DNA from: Membranipora membranacea
Taxonomy: Eukaryota; Bryozoa; Gymnolaemata; Cheilostomatida; Membraniporidae
NCBI GenBank assembly: GCA_914767715.1
Contig: OU612074.1
Span: 9,954,062-10,018,061, forward strand
DNA: 64,000 nt
Direction: 5' to 3'
Under the pieces are notes generated by a model, which worked only from the letters and a program-made list of their open reading frames with translations, did not search any database and was not told the origin of the DNA. Shown piece by piece: positions 36,025 through 49,215 of this stretch. Each line of letters begins with the position of its first letter. Position 1 is the stretch's first letter. The position numbers and the translations under genes are program-made.

Positions 36025-36680
36025 TTAAGACAGTACAGCACAAAACTTAGATTTCTTACAGGCCTCCAGTGAACTGAGGACTGATGCTCTCTTGTTTCTA
36101 TTACCTAGCGGCTGCAACCTCAGAGTAAGTGGTGTTATTGCTCTCTTGGTTCTATAACTCAGTGGCTTAAACCTCAGATTGAGTGGTTTTATTGCTCTCT
36201 TGTTTCTATGACCATCAGGTTGCTCCTGATTGGATGCTAATGTTGCTCCTTCTGTTCTGCTCTTGTTTCTGTAGCCCAGTGGCTGATTGCTCCTATAACC
36301 CAGCGGCAGAATCATATTCGGCATTGGTTTCATTGCTCTCTTGTTTCTATAACTCAGTGGGTTAATGTTTACTTTTTGCTTCTTTCCACCATGTACTGCG
36401 CCTAAAACACGAAATGGTATAATATTGAACTGCCAGTATATTACGCAGATTTTTGATAAACACAGATTTAATTCACACTGTCTATATTGTATAACTCCCT
36501 AACTCTATTTTATTAATTTAGCTTCTCAACCTGAAAAAAAACAGTCATTGAACGCAGCTACTGGGTTCTTTACAAATATTCTTAGCACAATTCAAATTGA
36601 GCTGTGTTCTATAAAACACTTTTTTACTTACTTGCACTGAGGATGGCGAAAAGGAGAGTGATAAGACTAACTTTGTTCAT
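36025..36680 (-). CDS. Furin-type peptide polyprotein 2b (family 2)
   Basis: The coding exons are 36680-36632 and 36401-36025, with a 230-bp phase-1 intron. The product has 141 residues, 27 fewer than 2a because of an in-frame deletion in the N-terminal pro-region. The signal peptide starts MNKVSLITLLFAILSA. Cleavage sites read RNKR, RNKS (lost), RNKR, RTKR (still R-X-K-R) and RNKR. Peptides include AIKPLNLRFKPLSY and AITPLTLRLQPLGN, and the tail keeps CKKSKFC. The untranslated exon ends at 36864. Frame and promoter are intact, so expression is plausible. Confidence 0.78.
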
Positions 36681-36949
36681 TCTAAAAAGAGGGACAATAT
36701 TTAAGAGATCAGAGAATCGCGTTGAGAATACAACATGCCATATCCATTACAATAATAGTTGCCCGTGTTCATGATATGCCAAGGAGTTAGTTTCACTTTT
36801 TGAGCTGATATACATACAGGCAAGTCGATTAGATTCAGTTTTCAGTGCTATTTTAAAACTTACCTACTTGTGTATCAAAGATGAAGCTGTGCTCTTTGTT
36901 GCTGTTTCACTACACAGAGATGTGTGCTTTCTCCAGAATCCTCCCATGG

Positions 36950-36957
36950 TTTATATA
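36950..36957 (-). promoter_or_regulatory. TATA box of gene 2b
   Basis: TATATAAA on the minus strand, the strongest match of the three family 2 promoters. Poly(A) signal AATAAA is at 35927-35932 (minus). Confidence 0.7.
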
Positions 36958-37683
36958 CATCTCAAGTTCCCATACAGGACATCCTTTTAGAGACAAAATA
37001 ATTTAATTAAGTTGTTACTATGGTGCCCATCCAGATTGGATGCATATAATGATTATATAATATAATTGTAATCTGTGAAAGGGAAGCAAGATAAATATGA
37101 CCTAACTGATCTTTTTCACAGACAAGCTAATTTTAGTTTTCCTTCTTTTAGTGTGAATCTACTGGTCCTGTTGATAATTGAAATAGAGGGAAATCCTTTA
37201 TCGATTGCAAAACTGGGTTAACCAACAAGAAGTCACACAAAGTATGTGTCAAGGGGAAGCAAAATGGAAATGACAATTTTCACAGACTAGCCAATTTTAG
37301 TTTATTTATAGTCTTTGTAAAGGTCAAGAGTGTCATAGGTCCTGGGAGATTTATAAATCCTTCAAATAATTAGCTAAATTAATATTTTATCGTCACCATC
37401 TTGCTGTTTAGAAAGAATCAGAAGAGTGGGCTGCCCCTAAAGAGGGATGCTAGGTGCCCTAAGTCCTCATACTGAGAATGTGATACATCCTAGAAAACTA
37501 GAATGCATCCTAGAGGTAAAGCCATGGTGGACCTCCTAATCGTGGGTGTGCAGCGAGCTGCCAAAACTAAACTGGCATTAATCGGCCATTGGTAGTGACA
37601 CTTTGATCTTAACCATTATGTAAAAAGTATAATTAGTGTCCATCTGTGCAATCAGATATTTTTATCCATTACATTATTGTGAC

Positions 37684-38152
37684 TGCCTTAAAGTGTGTGG
37701 AAAAGTAAAAAACAACCACTCTTCTTATCAAAGTATACTCATAGCCTTGGACAAAAAGACTAAATTTACTCGCAAAAGGACATTATTGAATGATATAATC
37801 GACTTCAAAGTGCAAAAACTCAGGGTCTAGAAGGGACTAGAGTTTGTTATCTCCCGTGTCACAGGTTAAATTAAAATAATCTTTGCCTATGCTGTTGACC
37901 AATACATATTTATGATAATTTGAGGGTATAGCAGCTTGACTAGGCAAACCGGTGCTAGGCTTACTGTTATACTGTTTGTGGATCATCATTTTAGTGTAAA
38001 TATGTAGCAGCGGAGAAACTCCAGACCTTAAGTTTTTGCACTTTGAAAATGGTTGAATCATTCAATAATGCGCTTGTGTGAGTAAATTCAATTGTTTTGT
38101 TCATTGTTATGTCAATGCTAAGATATGAACATTTGTTGTTTTTTGCTTTCCT
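37684..38152. repeat. Foldback, copy 2
   Basis: Same inverted arms as at 16821-17300. The right end marks the breakpoint of block C copy 3. Confidence 0.65.
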
Positions 38153-38360
38153 TAGCACTTTAAGAGGAAAAATCTGCAAACTTAAATTCTCAGCCAGTGA
38201 TAATATTTTCTTAACACCTTGCTGACCACTAGACCTTCCCTCTGGGGTAACAAAGGGTATTCCAATTATCTTTGAATCAAGGTGTTATGCCAATGTGAAA
38301 AAGCAAAAGCCAGTGCACCCTGCAGACTATGTTTCACATCTTTACAACTATACTATTCGG

Positions 38361-38560
38361 GGATGGTGAGATGGCGCAATTGGTTAGGCTGCTTGCTATT
38401 GATTGCCAGGCGATTGGTGACACAGTAGTTGCGGGTTTTAATCCCATCGAGGGAACTTTCAAGGTTGATTGTTCCTGCCCCCCCCATCAGGGGTCTACCT
38501 CCTCTCCATCAGTTTATTGTTGTCCCCTCTGAGATATCAGTCTGCCACCACAGGCAGAAC
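38361..38560 (+). repeat. tRNA-derived SINE
   Basis: GATGGCGCAATTGGTTAGG matches a tRNA A box, and GCGGGTTTTAATCCC is a slightly decayed B box about 50 bp later. The region after it (GTTGATTGTTCCTGCCCC) is shared with the SINE at 61655. Confidence 0.7.
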
Positions 38561-38604
38561 TAACTTGTAGCCGTAAACCAAATATTGTTGGCCATCTGTC
38601 CACC

Positions 38605-38675
38605 GTTAATGACATATATATATATATATGTATATACTATATATATACTATATATATACTATATATATACTTTAT
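38605..38675. repeat. TA-rich microsatellite
   Basis: Alternating TA with TATACTATATA variants at the edge of inverted block D. Confidence 0.85.
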
Positions 38676-39078
38676 ACTAAATATCATATGAACAAAGCGT
38701 AATGTGCTATCATGTTCATTTGCCATTACAATCAGACAACACTACACCAAAGATATTGTGCTGAGTGGGCAAGTCAAAGTGGTCTGGTGGCAGACTTTGC
38801 AAATAGTGGCTAGAAATGCAACGTAAATTCATTTACAATTTTTGGCGGAAAGGATTTGACAGTTGTTTCTGGTAGAGTTTTTCATGCTGATCGCAATGGT
38901 TATATTGTGCCTTAAACTTAGTTGCACAATAGGCGGTTAAATTCCAAAAATTCTGGCGGCAAAAGGGAAAGTGATCAAAAATTGATGATATTATGGTTTC
39001 AAAATCTGAGAGAGCATGTCATAATGATGTGGCCGACAATAGTTGCAATACCCCCTTATATCGCCTGTATATAACCTA

Positions 39079-39306
39079 CAGGCCCGTAGTTCTAGGGGAG
39101 GCAGGGAGGCACTGCCTCCCCTAGAAAGCTAAATACAGTGACTTAAAACACTATAATTGCATAATCTATGTCAGAATCAGATTTCCATTTGCTAATTATA
39201 TGCCATAAATTGCTTCGAGAGGAGTTTACAGCACCCCTCCTGGTGATGCTTCGGACTCACCACAGACTTTTGCCTCCCCTACCATTTTTTCTAAACTACG
39301 ACCCTG
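39079..39306. mobile_element. ~230-bp CAGGxCCGTAG element, independent insertion
   Basis: Block D copy 1 has an uninterrupted site (27.46-27.48 kb, reading CCTGTATATAACCATCATT on the matching strand). Here the element splits it, with AACC repeated close to both ends. This shows the family has moved since the block duplication. Confidence 0.8.
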
Positions 39307-39925
39307 AACCATCATTAAAGCGAGACTACTTTTTCAATTTCGCTGCAGCCTTGAAGACTGGCTCAGAAAGTTCAACTAGATCTGATTTTTTTATCGTGGT
39401 TTTGTTTTGTCACCACCAATGATCAGAAATATTTTTGTCAGCGCTAAGCACTCTTTTGATGATACTTCACAGAGTTACTTTTTGAATCACATGCTATATA
39501 ACCTTATGAAAAGTATTTTAATGAAACTATAATGGAAACTTAAAAATATGTACCATTTGAAAAACGAAACACTCAGAGCATTGAAAAATTAAATCTCTAA
39601 GGACGTCCGACGCCAAAATACACCACACTGAGTCAGCACAGAATTATTGACATATCTACAACACTGAGTAAGTAGTTGTTAAGTAAGTAAGTAAGAAAAT
39701 TATGCCAGCGGATGCTACCACTAGTTATGAAACGATGAAACATACGTACAGACTGTAATAAAAGGTCAAAGTAACCATTAAATCAAAACACTTTAGAAGG
39801 CAATAGTGTACTCGTTTAATTAAAATTATAAGCTAAGCTCTATTGCGTCTAACAAGCATGTATTCTAAAGTGACCAATTCCCTCTCTCAATTTACTAACC
39901 TATCTGAGTAACAAACTCAGTCTAG

Positions 39926-40125
39926 GAGTTTTTATCGTGGGGATTCTGTTTAGACTGCGTATATACAGACATATCTGATCTTGTAGTCAGGCAGCAGCCA
40001 ATATTCAACCAATCCATACTGGAAGGAATCTTTCTGCCAGTGACCACCACTCTTATGAGGGTCCATATCAGTATCCAACAAGCCCTCAAGCTCAATGTGA
40101 ACTTTACAGCGAGCCAACATATTGA
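39926..40125 (+). pseudogene. Second copy of the tyrosine-tail exon, broken
   Basis: It keeps IYRHI, NIQPIHTGRNLSA and DHHSYEGPYQYPTSP in frame up to a TGA at the same place as in 26678-26878. One T is missing from the start and a TGA interrupts the tail after IYRHI. Confidence 0.45.
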
Positions 40126-43097
40126 AAAAATCAAAGATGCCGAGCTGAAAATCTTCAGATTAATAATTAATTTACATTTTATACTGTGCCCTAATCATTC
40201 AAATATGCTAAATTTTATTTTGCATGCAGAGTTAATTTTGAGCCGACAATACTTTTTGAGCATGACCAAATGTTCTTATTGTTTAGATTTAGTGCCAACC
40301 GCATATCCCAATTAATGTTTGTATGTTCACAATTCTTATATTTAATTAAAATGTATTTTACATTTATAGAAAAATATATTTCATATCACAAGTAAAAATA
40401 ATAGATCAGTAGTGCAGTCATATAATTATATATATATGTACTATATTTCAATGGTCTATGTTTTGCACCTGAATTCATTCACGAAATAAATTTTATTCGT
40501 AGTGCTTCCTAAACTGGTCTCTGTTACAATAATCTGAATAAGTTACATATGCTGTTACCACTTCTAAAATTATCATTATAATAACGTTCAACATTTTAAT
40601 TTGACATATCATGGTGATTAAACATTTACATCTTCATTGGAGTTCACATTATGTAATCTGAGGATATTCTGTTGACCAATGAATGTTCTGAGTTGTATCT
40701 TTGTGCTTTTGTGATATTATGTTGCGCTCATTAGAATTATATATTATTTTAAAGTATATTATATAATAGTTAGTATTATTTTTAGGATACATAAACAGAT
40801 ATTTTCTGTTGCACTGAGCCTTCCACAAATAAAAGACGTTTTATTGATTGTAGTTATTTGATCAAATTATGCTTTAAGCTATTATGGTATTATTAAACAT
40901 CAATAAAGTTCTTCCTAGCTAAACAGAATAAGCGATACATTTGTTGAATTATATCACAGCCTGTAACTTGACTTTGAGTTACTGCATGAATGACTGGTCT
41001 TATAAGTAGGCGGAAGAATGTTAAGAACAAATCTTCTCTTATTCAATTTTTTTGAGGAAAAAATAATAACTTCACGAGTTTGCTATAGACTCTCATATAA
41101 ATAGTCGAAGAAAAAATAACATTTACAAGGACACAGACCTCCAAGAAATGTTATTTAGCATCTTCGAATGATTAACTCGTAGGTGGTTTGTTACATGGAG
41201 TATTTAAACATTGCAGAGGGGTTTCACGTTACTCAAACAAAATATGACAGTATGTATATATATTTACTGTTTAATGTTAACTTCTAAGCGGTGGACACTG
41301 GATTTTTACCACACAGTGAGTGGTTCCTGGCATTCCGTTGTCAGCTCTGGCTAATAGGTACCCTCATCTCATACCGGTCTAGTACTCATTTGAACACAAT
41401 ATTGAATGGTGCCCTAGAATCTGCCCTGTCTTATTGATTTTAGAATTATGAGTTGTCCTCTTAGAAATTGAGAGAGGATAACTTCAACCCTCATGTTTAT
41501 ATTATAGCTTATACCCAGAGCTTTATAAGGCGCCGGCTATTAATTTCTTCCACAAAGGCGTTTATATATCAGAGTATATATATATAATCCGAAATATGTA
41601 TATATATATATATATATATGTTTAGCATGATAACCCCAATTCTTTTGTGTTTTTCATAAGTTTTAGTGAGTGAGAGCATAATCCAAAGCTCAGTTGTACT
41701 CGTATCTAATACCCAGTTAGGATACCCAGATATATGTGTGAGGTGATGGGAATTGAAAGGTTAAAGCCTTGGTAGCCTGACATGCTCCTGTATCACACTG
41801 ATTTTGCCACACTTTGATCTATCATGTGACCAAGTTTCAGCATTAAAATCCAAGTAGTGAAGAATTTTGGGCTCACGGATGTAATGGTATTGGTCGTAAT
41901 TGGCATTGGGAATCAGCCGATATTAATGTATCACTTCTAAAAAACTGAGAGCTGATGCCTGCAAACTAAGAGCAACTTGGTTCCATATAAGCGGCAGCTC
42001 CCTTCGACTGAGACTGTACCTTGTGATTTTAACTGACATTTTTCGCAACCAAAAACAATTATCAAAATACATGTTGCAAACAGGGCTAAAACCCGGAAAT
42101 TAAGTACAGTTATCATGAAGGATGTATAATGTATTTACTAAATTCTTGACACCTGATGACATGGTAAAGTGGTTGTATTTACGAACTCTTGTTTCGAGCC
42201 GAGCCTTTATGGACCCATACAAGAAAAAGAAAACCGCAGTGATGCACAAACAAGTGAATATATTTGTTCAAGTTACTGTTAAATACAACCTAAATATTCA
42301 GGTTCTGCTTCTTTTCTGCCTCCTGTTTGTGGTTTAACTTTACGTCGGTGGGTGGGATGATTGATTGTAAAAATAATGTATGTTTTTTGTACTTTTGTAC
42401 TTTTGTGCTTTTGATTATTTGTTTTTATTTCAGGTACCAAAAGTCTTATCTGGACTGATCAGATATTCATGGTACATTGATTTTCATAATATTTAGTTTC
42501 ACTCCCCTTCCTCGGAATAACTAGATTGTAAGACCTAAGTTTTTTTTTGGATATGTTTTGCCCTACTTAGTGAATGTTGGTCATGCCACTATCACTTCTT
42601 GGTAGTGCTATCTGACATTATACTCTAGATTCTGGAAAATTGGAAGATGCTTTAAGATCTACGGACATATTATTTTGTTGCCAAAATATCAAAGTTTCAT
42701 ATAATTTCTTTATTTTTTTTTTATTTATTGAGATTCTCATTCATAAAAAGGGTCTCATAATGTTGGACGAAAGGATTCCCAACTTTCTCTGTGGAGCATA
42801 AATGCCTCATTGACATCTGTAAAAGAAAAAATTAGAAAATAGGATATTTGGATTGCAATGTCTATTCTCATACCCCACTGATTCAAAACTTTTAATCACT
42901 GAATATGAGCGATGACATGACGAATATTGCTTTAAATTCAGGCAGAGAGAACTTTCCACAGTCATTTATTCGACGGTTCAATCCTTATATTTTTCTTACA
43001 GACAAATATGTCCTTATTGTCATTTCCGTTCATGACTACTCAAGGGAATTTATATTAGAATGTGCATACCTTTCATAGTCGATTGTCTCTTGTTTTG

Positions 43098-43417
43098 TTA
43101 ACCTGGAATGTTTTCGTAAACATTCCCAACTACTGTCAAAACTTTTTGAGCAGTGTCACTATTCACTATTTTGTTGATTGTTGATATAAGATCAGCTTCA
43201 GTTTGAGTGACAGCTGGAAATGAAGATCAGAATGAATATTAAGGCAAAGTTTAAATGTTGGCCACTTTGTATGGAATGAGTGGTACGAAATGATTTAACA
43301 AAGATTTTATGCACAAAGGGGAAGAATGATTAGTAAATGTAAGAGGAGAATATTTGACTTAAGCTTTAACTTACTGAATAAAGCTATGAGCAGTGAGATA
43401 AGTGCAAGTACCTTCAT
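43098..43417 (-). CDS. Secreted amphipathic peptide gene 1d (family 1, subtype 2), promoter lost
   Basis: The coding exons are 43417-43375 and 43213-43098, with a 161-bp phase-1 intron. The 52-residue product has the same signal peptide as 1c, and its mature part differs by two residues (STI for SAI, ENI for EKI) and ends IPG. The 3' UTR intron (43069-42817) is conserved. Homology to the gene 1c flank ends at about 43630. TATA box, untranslated exon 1 and about 950 bp of flank are gone, and the remaining sequence is fused to the distal palindrome. It is probably silent unless another promoter drives it. The coding region itself shows no damage. Confidence 0.7.
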
Positions 43418-45626
43418 CTTAATCTGAAAGAATTGAGAGATAGGATTAAAAGAGGAACACTCTAGAAACAGTGAAAATGTACGTCTAGCAGCTATCTGTC
43501 AATTTACTCACAAGCTAATAGCACTTTATTCCTTCAGCGGGGAGAACCAACTTATTAGTTTTCTATGATAGGAATGCGTCATACTTCTGCAGGTCACTGA
43601 TACACTTAAAAGTCAGAACCCATTCCTGACAAGTTTTTCTGTGTACTCGAAATTTTTTTTCGAAGAACCAGCTGAGAAACCGAAAGTGATTACCAGGATC
43701 AGACCAGGTTGTGTTGATATTCTCTCACACAGGCCTGGGTAGTCATAGCAGTTGTACAACCAATTACTAGTTACATGTGCTGCCAGTTGGTCAAAACGGT
43801 CACCCACCATGGAATGAGCCCAGGTCCGCAGGATCAGCAGTCCTGAATTTTACCACAAGACAACCCATCTTATGCATTTGCAATGAAAATTCCAACTAAA
43901 TCATAATATCAGATTCTCATTAGAATTAGGGAAAACAGAACTCTTCATATGGTTAAGTCTGCTGCTTTCCTTTTGCAGTCATGACTTGAAAAGCTGTATT
44001 CTTCGTCGAGTATAAACAGTTTTACCAGAGTTCAGCTGAAATGAGGTTAAGTAGTGTTGTCTCACATGTACCCATTCTATTTTTGCTTAGCAATTCAGAT
44101 GTGCCCGCAATGTCACCATCAACATCAAAACCCTTACAACCAATTACCAAACCATATTTATCACTATTATTAAAAATGTATTGATACTAATAATGTAGAT
44201 TTTATTGATCAGGATTCTGGCAGAATTATTAACATGGCATTATGAAGCATTTGTGTTTAGTCACAATTTCCACTATTGCAAACCAAGTAAAGTTCCGCTT
44301 TGTGACTGATTGCAAATAATATGAAGATTTAATAAATACAAAAACAGGATATGAGTTTTATTGCCACTATTAGCATTATTTGCAATCAGTTACAAACTTT
44401 GCTTGGGTTGCAAGTGGAAATGGGAACTAAACATAAATGCTTCATAGTGCCTTGTTAATGATTCTGCCAGAATCCTGATCAATAAAATCAGTAGCAATTT
44501 ATATATCATATAATCATAAAAACCTTAAATGAGAGCGATAAATGGGTTGGTAAATGGTTGGAGTGCTGGAAGTGGTTATTATTGAGGATGACTGCAATAC
44601 ATCAGAACTTCTCAGCAAAATTGCTGGTAGGTGAAAATATTAAGAATTCATCTGGATAGCTAGGGGTGGAACGTATAGGTGAAAACCAGTATCAGTACAT
44701 GTGAAACAGCATTACTAAACCTGATAAATCCGGTCATGACTGCAAAAGCAAAACACCAGACTGTAGGATCCATATTGAACCTAATCAATGCCAAATCCGA
44801 TAATTATTTCTGATATGAAAATAACATCAAAAGTTGTCTTTACAAAGATCTATAACACACCTAAATCTGTTTTCCTTACTCTACCATGAGAATGATTTAG
44901 TTGGTATTTCCATTGCAAGCGTTTAAAATGGGTTGTGTTGGGGTAAAATTCAGTAACAGTAAATGCCAAGGACTTAGGCTCAATCTATTGGGGATGGGGG
45001 ATTGGGATGTTTTGACCAGCTAGCAGTACAGGTAACAAGTAATTGGTTGTACAACTTCTATGCCTTACTGCGCCTAGTTGAGAGCCTGGTACACAGAGAA
45101 TGACTGTCTCACTATCCAACCATCTTTTGCGATTCAGTTACAATAAAATGCCAGAAGGTGTACACTTGATAGAAGAGAAATGGATATAAGGGCCATAGAT
45201 GTTGGCATTTTAGAGTGTCAATCAAATTACTTTCACATCTCACATTTCCATCCTGAAGAAGCTTAGTCACCATTAGTAAATAATCAACAATATTTACAGT
45301 CTCATCTACATTGGAACAAGGAGCTAGACATGATTGGAAGAAACATAATCCGGCAGGATATCATTGTATAGACAGTATTAACCATTTTATTAAATACATC
45401 TAAACTTACTTCCTCTTTTTCTCTCCAAGCTAATGATCCCGGATTCAACAGAAATACCATAACTTTGTGTCTATTGGCCTCACTTGCACTTCCAAGTGTT
45501 TCTCATAGATGATTATGTTATGATAATTGATGATGGCTAATGCAGTCATAGATTCTGGTGGCTGCGTAAGGAATATAGGAACTTTTAATAGCTTCCAGCT
45601 AATTGAATGCTTTACATATTTTGTTG

Positions 45627-45634
45627 TATATAAA
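45627..45634 (+). promoter_or_regulatory. TATA box of gene 1e
   Basis: TATATAAA ahead of TCAGTCTTCTCAG, identical to gene 1a. The untranslated exon ends at 45700 and its intron runs to 46091. Confidence 0.7.
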
Positions 45635-46097
45635 GAGGCATCAACTTAGATAAGTTATCAGTCTTCTCAGTTCACATACTCCTATTGATCTCCAAATAAA
45701 GTAAGTTAAGTATACTGTAATATAGAGCTAACTGTGGTAACCCTTTGGAAAAAAAGTTCAATGTGTTCTATTGATCAATTACACATTGACTTGAACTTCT
45801 CCAACAAAATACTTAGGCGCTTGGTACATTATCCTATTACCTATATCTGCAAGGGGTGGAATGATGTCAAGGAGGGATTCTGACTTTTAAAGTTTATCAA
45901 TGAACTGTGCAACACATTCTGATCACTGAACACTAATATATTGGTTCTCATGTATATTTGTTCTCACGAGTGTAGGAATGAAATGATATTTGCCTGTGAA
46001 TAAATCGACAGAGAGCTGCTAAAAATAGAGTTTACTGTTTTTCACTGTGTTTCTCCTATAATCTTATCTCTCCAATCATCCTTTCTTTCAGATAATA

Positions 46098-46416
46098 ATG
46101 AAGGTACTCGTACTCATCTCACTGCTCATTGCTGTGTTTGGTAAGTTAAAACTTTACACAAATATTATTATCCATCTCTAACCTTTGCAAATCATTCTCC
46201 CCTGAGTAGATAAAATTTGATAAATTATTTTGTTTCGTTCCATAGAAATTTGCCAACATTCGCACTTTGCCTTAATAGATAATCTGATCTATATTTTCAG
46301 CTGTTACTCAAACTGAAGCTGATCTTAAATCAACCATCAGCAAAATAGTGAATAGTGATGCTGGTCAAAAAGTAATATCGGTAGTTGGGAATGTTTATGA
46401 TAAGATTAAAGGATAA
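46098..46416 (+). CDS. Secreted amphipathic peptide gene 1e (family 1)
   Basis: The coding exons are 46098-46140 and 46301-46416, with a 160-bp phase-1 intron (three bases longer than in 1a). The predicted 52-residue protein is identical to gene 1b: signal peptide MKVLVLISLLIAVF and a Lys/Val-rich peptide ending YDKIKG. Promoter, exon 1, 3' UTR intron (46444-46701) and AATAAA (46790-46795) are intact. It diverges from gene 1d across the palindrome, mirroring the 1b/1c pair. Confidence 0.8.
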
Positions 46417-48324
46417 CAAAACGAGAGGCAGCCTACTATCAAGGTATGTAATATATCTTATAATTATTGTAATATAAATGCCCTTGTGCTGTCATGAACA
46501 GAAATGACAATGAGGACATATTTGACTACGAGGCATACGATTTTTGAGATTGCACATAAAATTTATTGAAAAGTGACTACGGGAAGTTATCTCTGTCTGT
46601 ATTTGAGTCAGTATTACACACATCATTATTAGTAATATGTGTGTCGAGTAAGAACGTAAAAATTTAATCTCAATGACCTATGTTCCTTTTTCCTTTTATA
46701 GATGTCAATGACGCATATATGAGCCATATAGAAAGCCGGGAATCCTTTCAACCAGCAATATAAGATCCATTTTCATTCATGACATTGCTAATAAATAAAC
46801 AAATAAGTAAATAAATTATACGACACCAATGATCTTTTTCAACAAAAAATGTCAGTAGATATTCAAGCAACTTCTAGTTTCTCGAGATCTACAGTATTAA
46901 GTAAGGTAGCACCATCAAGAAGTAATAGTAATGCAACTAAATTTAAAAAACTCCAAAAAAAACTTAACGCGTAGAGGATTTGCAATCTAGTTATTTCGAA
47001 GTGCGTAAGAGAAACTAAATATGATGACAGTCAGTGTACCGTGAATCTGATCAGTCAGATCAGTAATCAAAAAAAAAAATCAATCAACTCACTACAAATG
47101 GAAAGTTGAACCAATAACAGGATTCAGAAAAGAAGCAGAACCTGAATCTGCTCAGTTCATTAATTGGCTGAATTTAGTGATTATCTCCTCCTGACCGAAC
47201 TTTGAACTTCACTCTAGGGAAGTGTATTTATCATAGGTGAATTAGACCCACATGTAATTATGCATTATACCAATATAAACCCAGTGAGCAACAATAATAT
47301 TTAAAAAAATATTATTTCTCAAAGAAATCTACAAAAAACAGCCTTTACTAACAAGGTAATGTATTGCAAACCTACTTCCAATAGTCCGATTTCTTCCAAA
47401 TTTTTTTTGGTCGTTTGGAATAGGGCTGTCCAAAAATGACCATTTTTGCATCATTGTAAATCGCATACAAGCAAAATGTAACATGTATACCTATTTTTTA
47501 AAAGTATGCCTGATGTATACTAACGATTGCGCAATACGCCAGAGACCTTAGCCTTTGATATACTCTCTTTGTCTAAACAAAGCCCCATCTATAACGAGCG
47601 TTCAATTCAATCAATGTATGAGGCACAATAATCCTTTGTCCCAAATGCCACAAGTACAATAATTATAATCCACTACAGTTTGCCTAATACTGTTAACAAT
47701 CTTTGCTGTTAATACCAAAGATTATAAATTGTTAATACTACATCTTACAAAATATTCTGATTATAAAATAAATTATTGATGGTGCTGATTCGAATCGAGT
47801 AATTTAGCAGAAAATCTCATCATTCAACATCAAATGTGGAAATGAGTCATGGGCACAATTGGTCTTGTTTGGTTTCCCATCTTATATCAATGTTTAATCT
47901 CAACAAGATTTTTTATTCATGTGTAGTCAAGTTGTAATTTCCATGTATATATAGGTTAGCTCACCTTTGTCAAACAACAGATTGTCGGGGAAAATGCATG
48001 AGTTTTATACTACTCAATTGACTTGCTCCACGACCAGTAGAGCCTCCCTGAGCCAAGCATAGCAAGCAAGTGATACCATGACGTGAATGGTAATTAATAT
48101 TATTATAATCTCATATGACACATGCCTCCACAATATACTAACTCTGTCAGTCCAAAAATACTTTCCTTGTACTTTTGTGATGGCTTATTTAGTCAAACGG
48201 CAATGCATCTTCAAATTTAGAAATTGTGGCTAAAATAGATTATATTTTAGTTGCTTTGATTATTTATTAATGCAGAAAGCGTGCTAAGAAGAATGAAATT
48301 GATTTAAGAGTTGGTGGTATACGC

Positions 48325-48400
48325 TAAGAGTGTCAGTCGCTAAGCACGCATGTATTGGAGGTCATGGGTTTGGTTAGTCCCCAGGGCTTGACAATAGGCA
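48325..48400 (+). repeat. Possible tRNA-like SINE relic
   Basis: CAGTCGCTAAGCACGCA followed by ATGGGTTTGGTTAGTCCCC has the spacing of an A box and decayed B box. It is weak; no tail is defined. Confidence 0.35.
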
Positions 48401-48959
48401 GGCATGGGTAACTCTTGGATTACAGATTTCTGCAAGAAACTGATCTATGAATACTGAATTGCAATATATCTATTATGATAAAGGGAAGGTTACCAAAATA
48501 TGTGCATGTCTTAGTACTGAGCATAGGGATTCATAAGTTAAAATTGAGATAGGAGCTGGACAATGTTTAACACAGCATAATTTATTTTTCTAGCAATTTC
48601 AATTGTAAGCAGAGGCTGTACACACAGCATTCTTCACATATTCTCAGGGTTATCATGTGCTGCTTTTCATAATGATGTGTAATTGTGTGGCCAATTAAGA
48701 TTGTTTTAAAAACAGGCGCTTGAGCTATTGTTTGGTGACAAGATTAAGTGGACATAATCTCATAATTGTGTTGGTTTGCGTTGTCGCAATGTCTCTCTGT
48801 TTAGTCCTATAATCAAATGATTTGCTATGTAGTGCTCTCATATTTACAGGTATGCACACCAGGAGTCGTTGCTGGCATTAGGCTTACAAAACAATGGCTA
48901 ATAATTTAGGCTAGCGCAATATAATTTTGAATATAATCATGGGCTAAGACCCCTGTAAC

Positions 48960-49215
48960 TAGTGCTGTCACGATACGATTCATATCGGGAATACCTAATC
49001 GATCACACCTCATTATCACGATTTAATAAGGTGACAGCTGAAGTCGATTGCACAGCGGTAAATTCATTGTCACGGTTACTATGGTCGAAAATCGAAATTG
49101 GGACAAGGGTTGGTTGAAAGGGAAGGTGTAAATTCGAAAAATCAAAATCGGGAAAATCGATGCCACAATCAGAATCGAGGCAGTCCTAGCCAAATACAAA
49201 ATCGTGACAGCGCTA
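48960..49215. mobile_element. 256-bp hAT-type MITE
   Basis: The terminal inverted repeats TAGTGCTGTCACGAT and ATCGTGACAGCGCTA pair with one mismatch. An 8-bp target duplication CCTGTAAC flanks the element exactly (48952-48959 and 49216-49223). The 8-bp duplication and TAGxG terminus are characteristic of hAT elements. Confidence 0.85.

Larger units (their letters stand above)
33540..38152. repeat. Block C, copy 3
   Basis: It is homologous to 12.64-17.29 kb in the same orientation, carrying gene 2b. It stops at 38152 inside the foldback, so the THAP exon is absent from this copy. Unlisted parts (34.55-35.9 kb, 36.96-37.68 kb) are duplicated non-coding DNA. Confidence 0.85.
38680..42500. repeat. 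Block D, inverted copy 2
   Basis: Reverse complement of 24.35-27.87 kb. It includes a decayed copy of the 27.5-kb open frame (38690-39060), the MITE insertion at 39079, the tail-exon relic at 39926, TA tracts near 41.58-41.62 kb, and THAP-flank similarity near 42.2 kb. No intact gene is seen. Confidence 0.8.
43633..47150. repeat. Block A, direct copy 3
   Basis: It matches 1-3.2 kb in the same orientation and contains the palindrome (44.20-44.49 kb) and gene 1e. It extends further right than copy 1, into sequence matching 18.65-18.9 kb inverted. It is interrupted at 47150 by an insertion. Confidence 0.85.
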
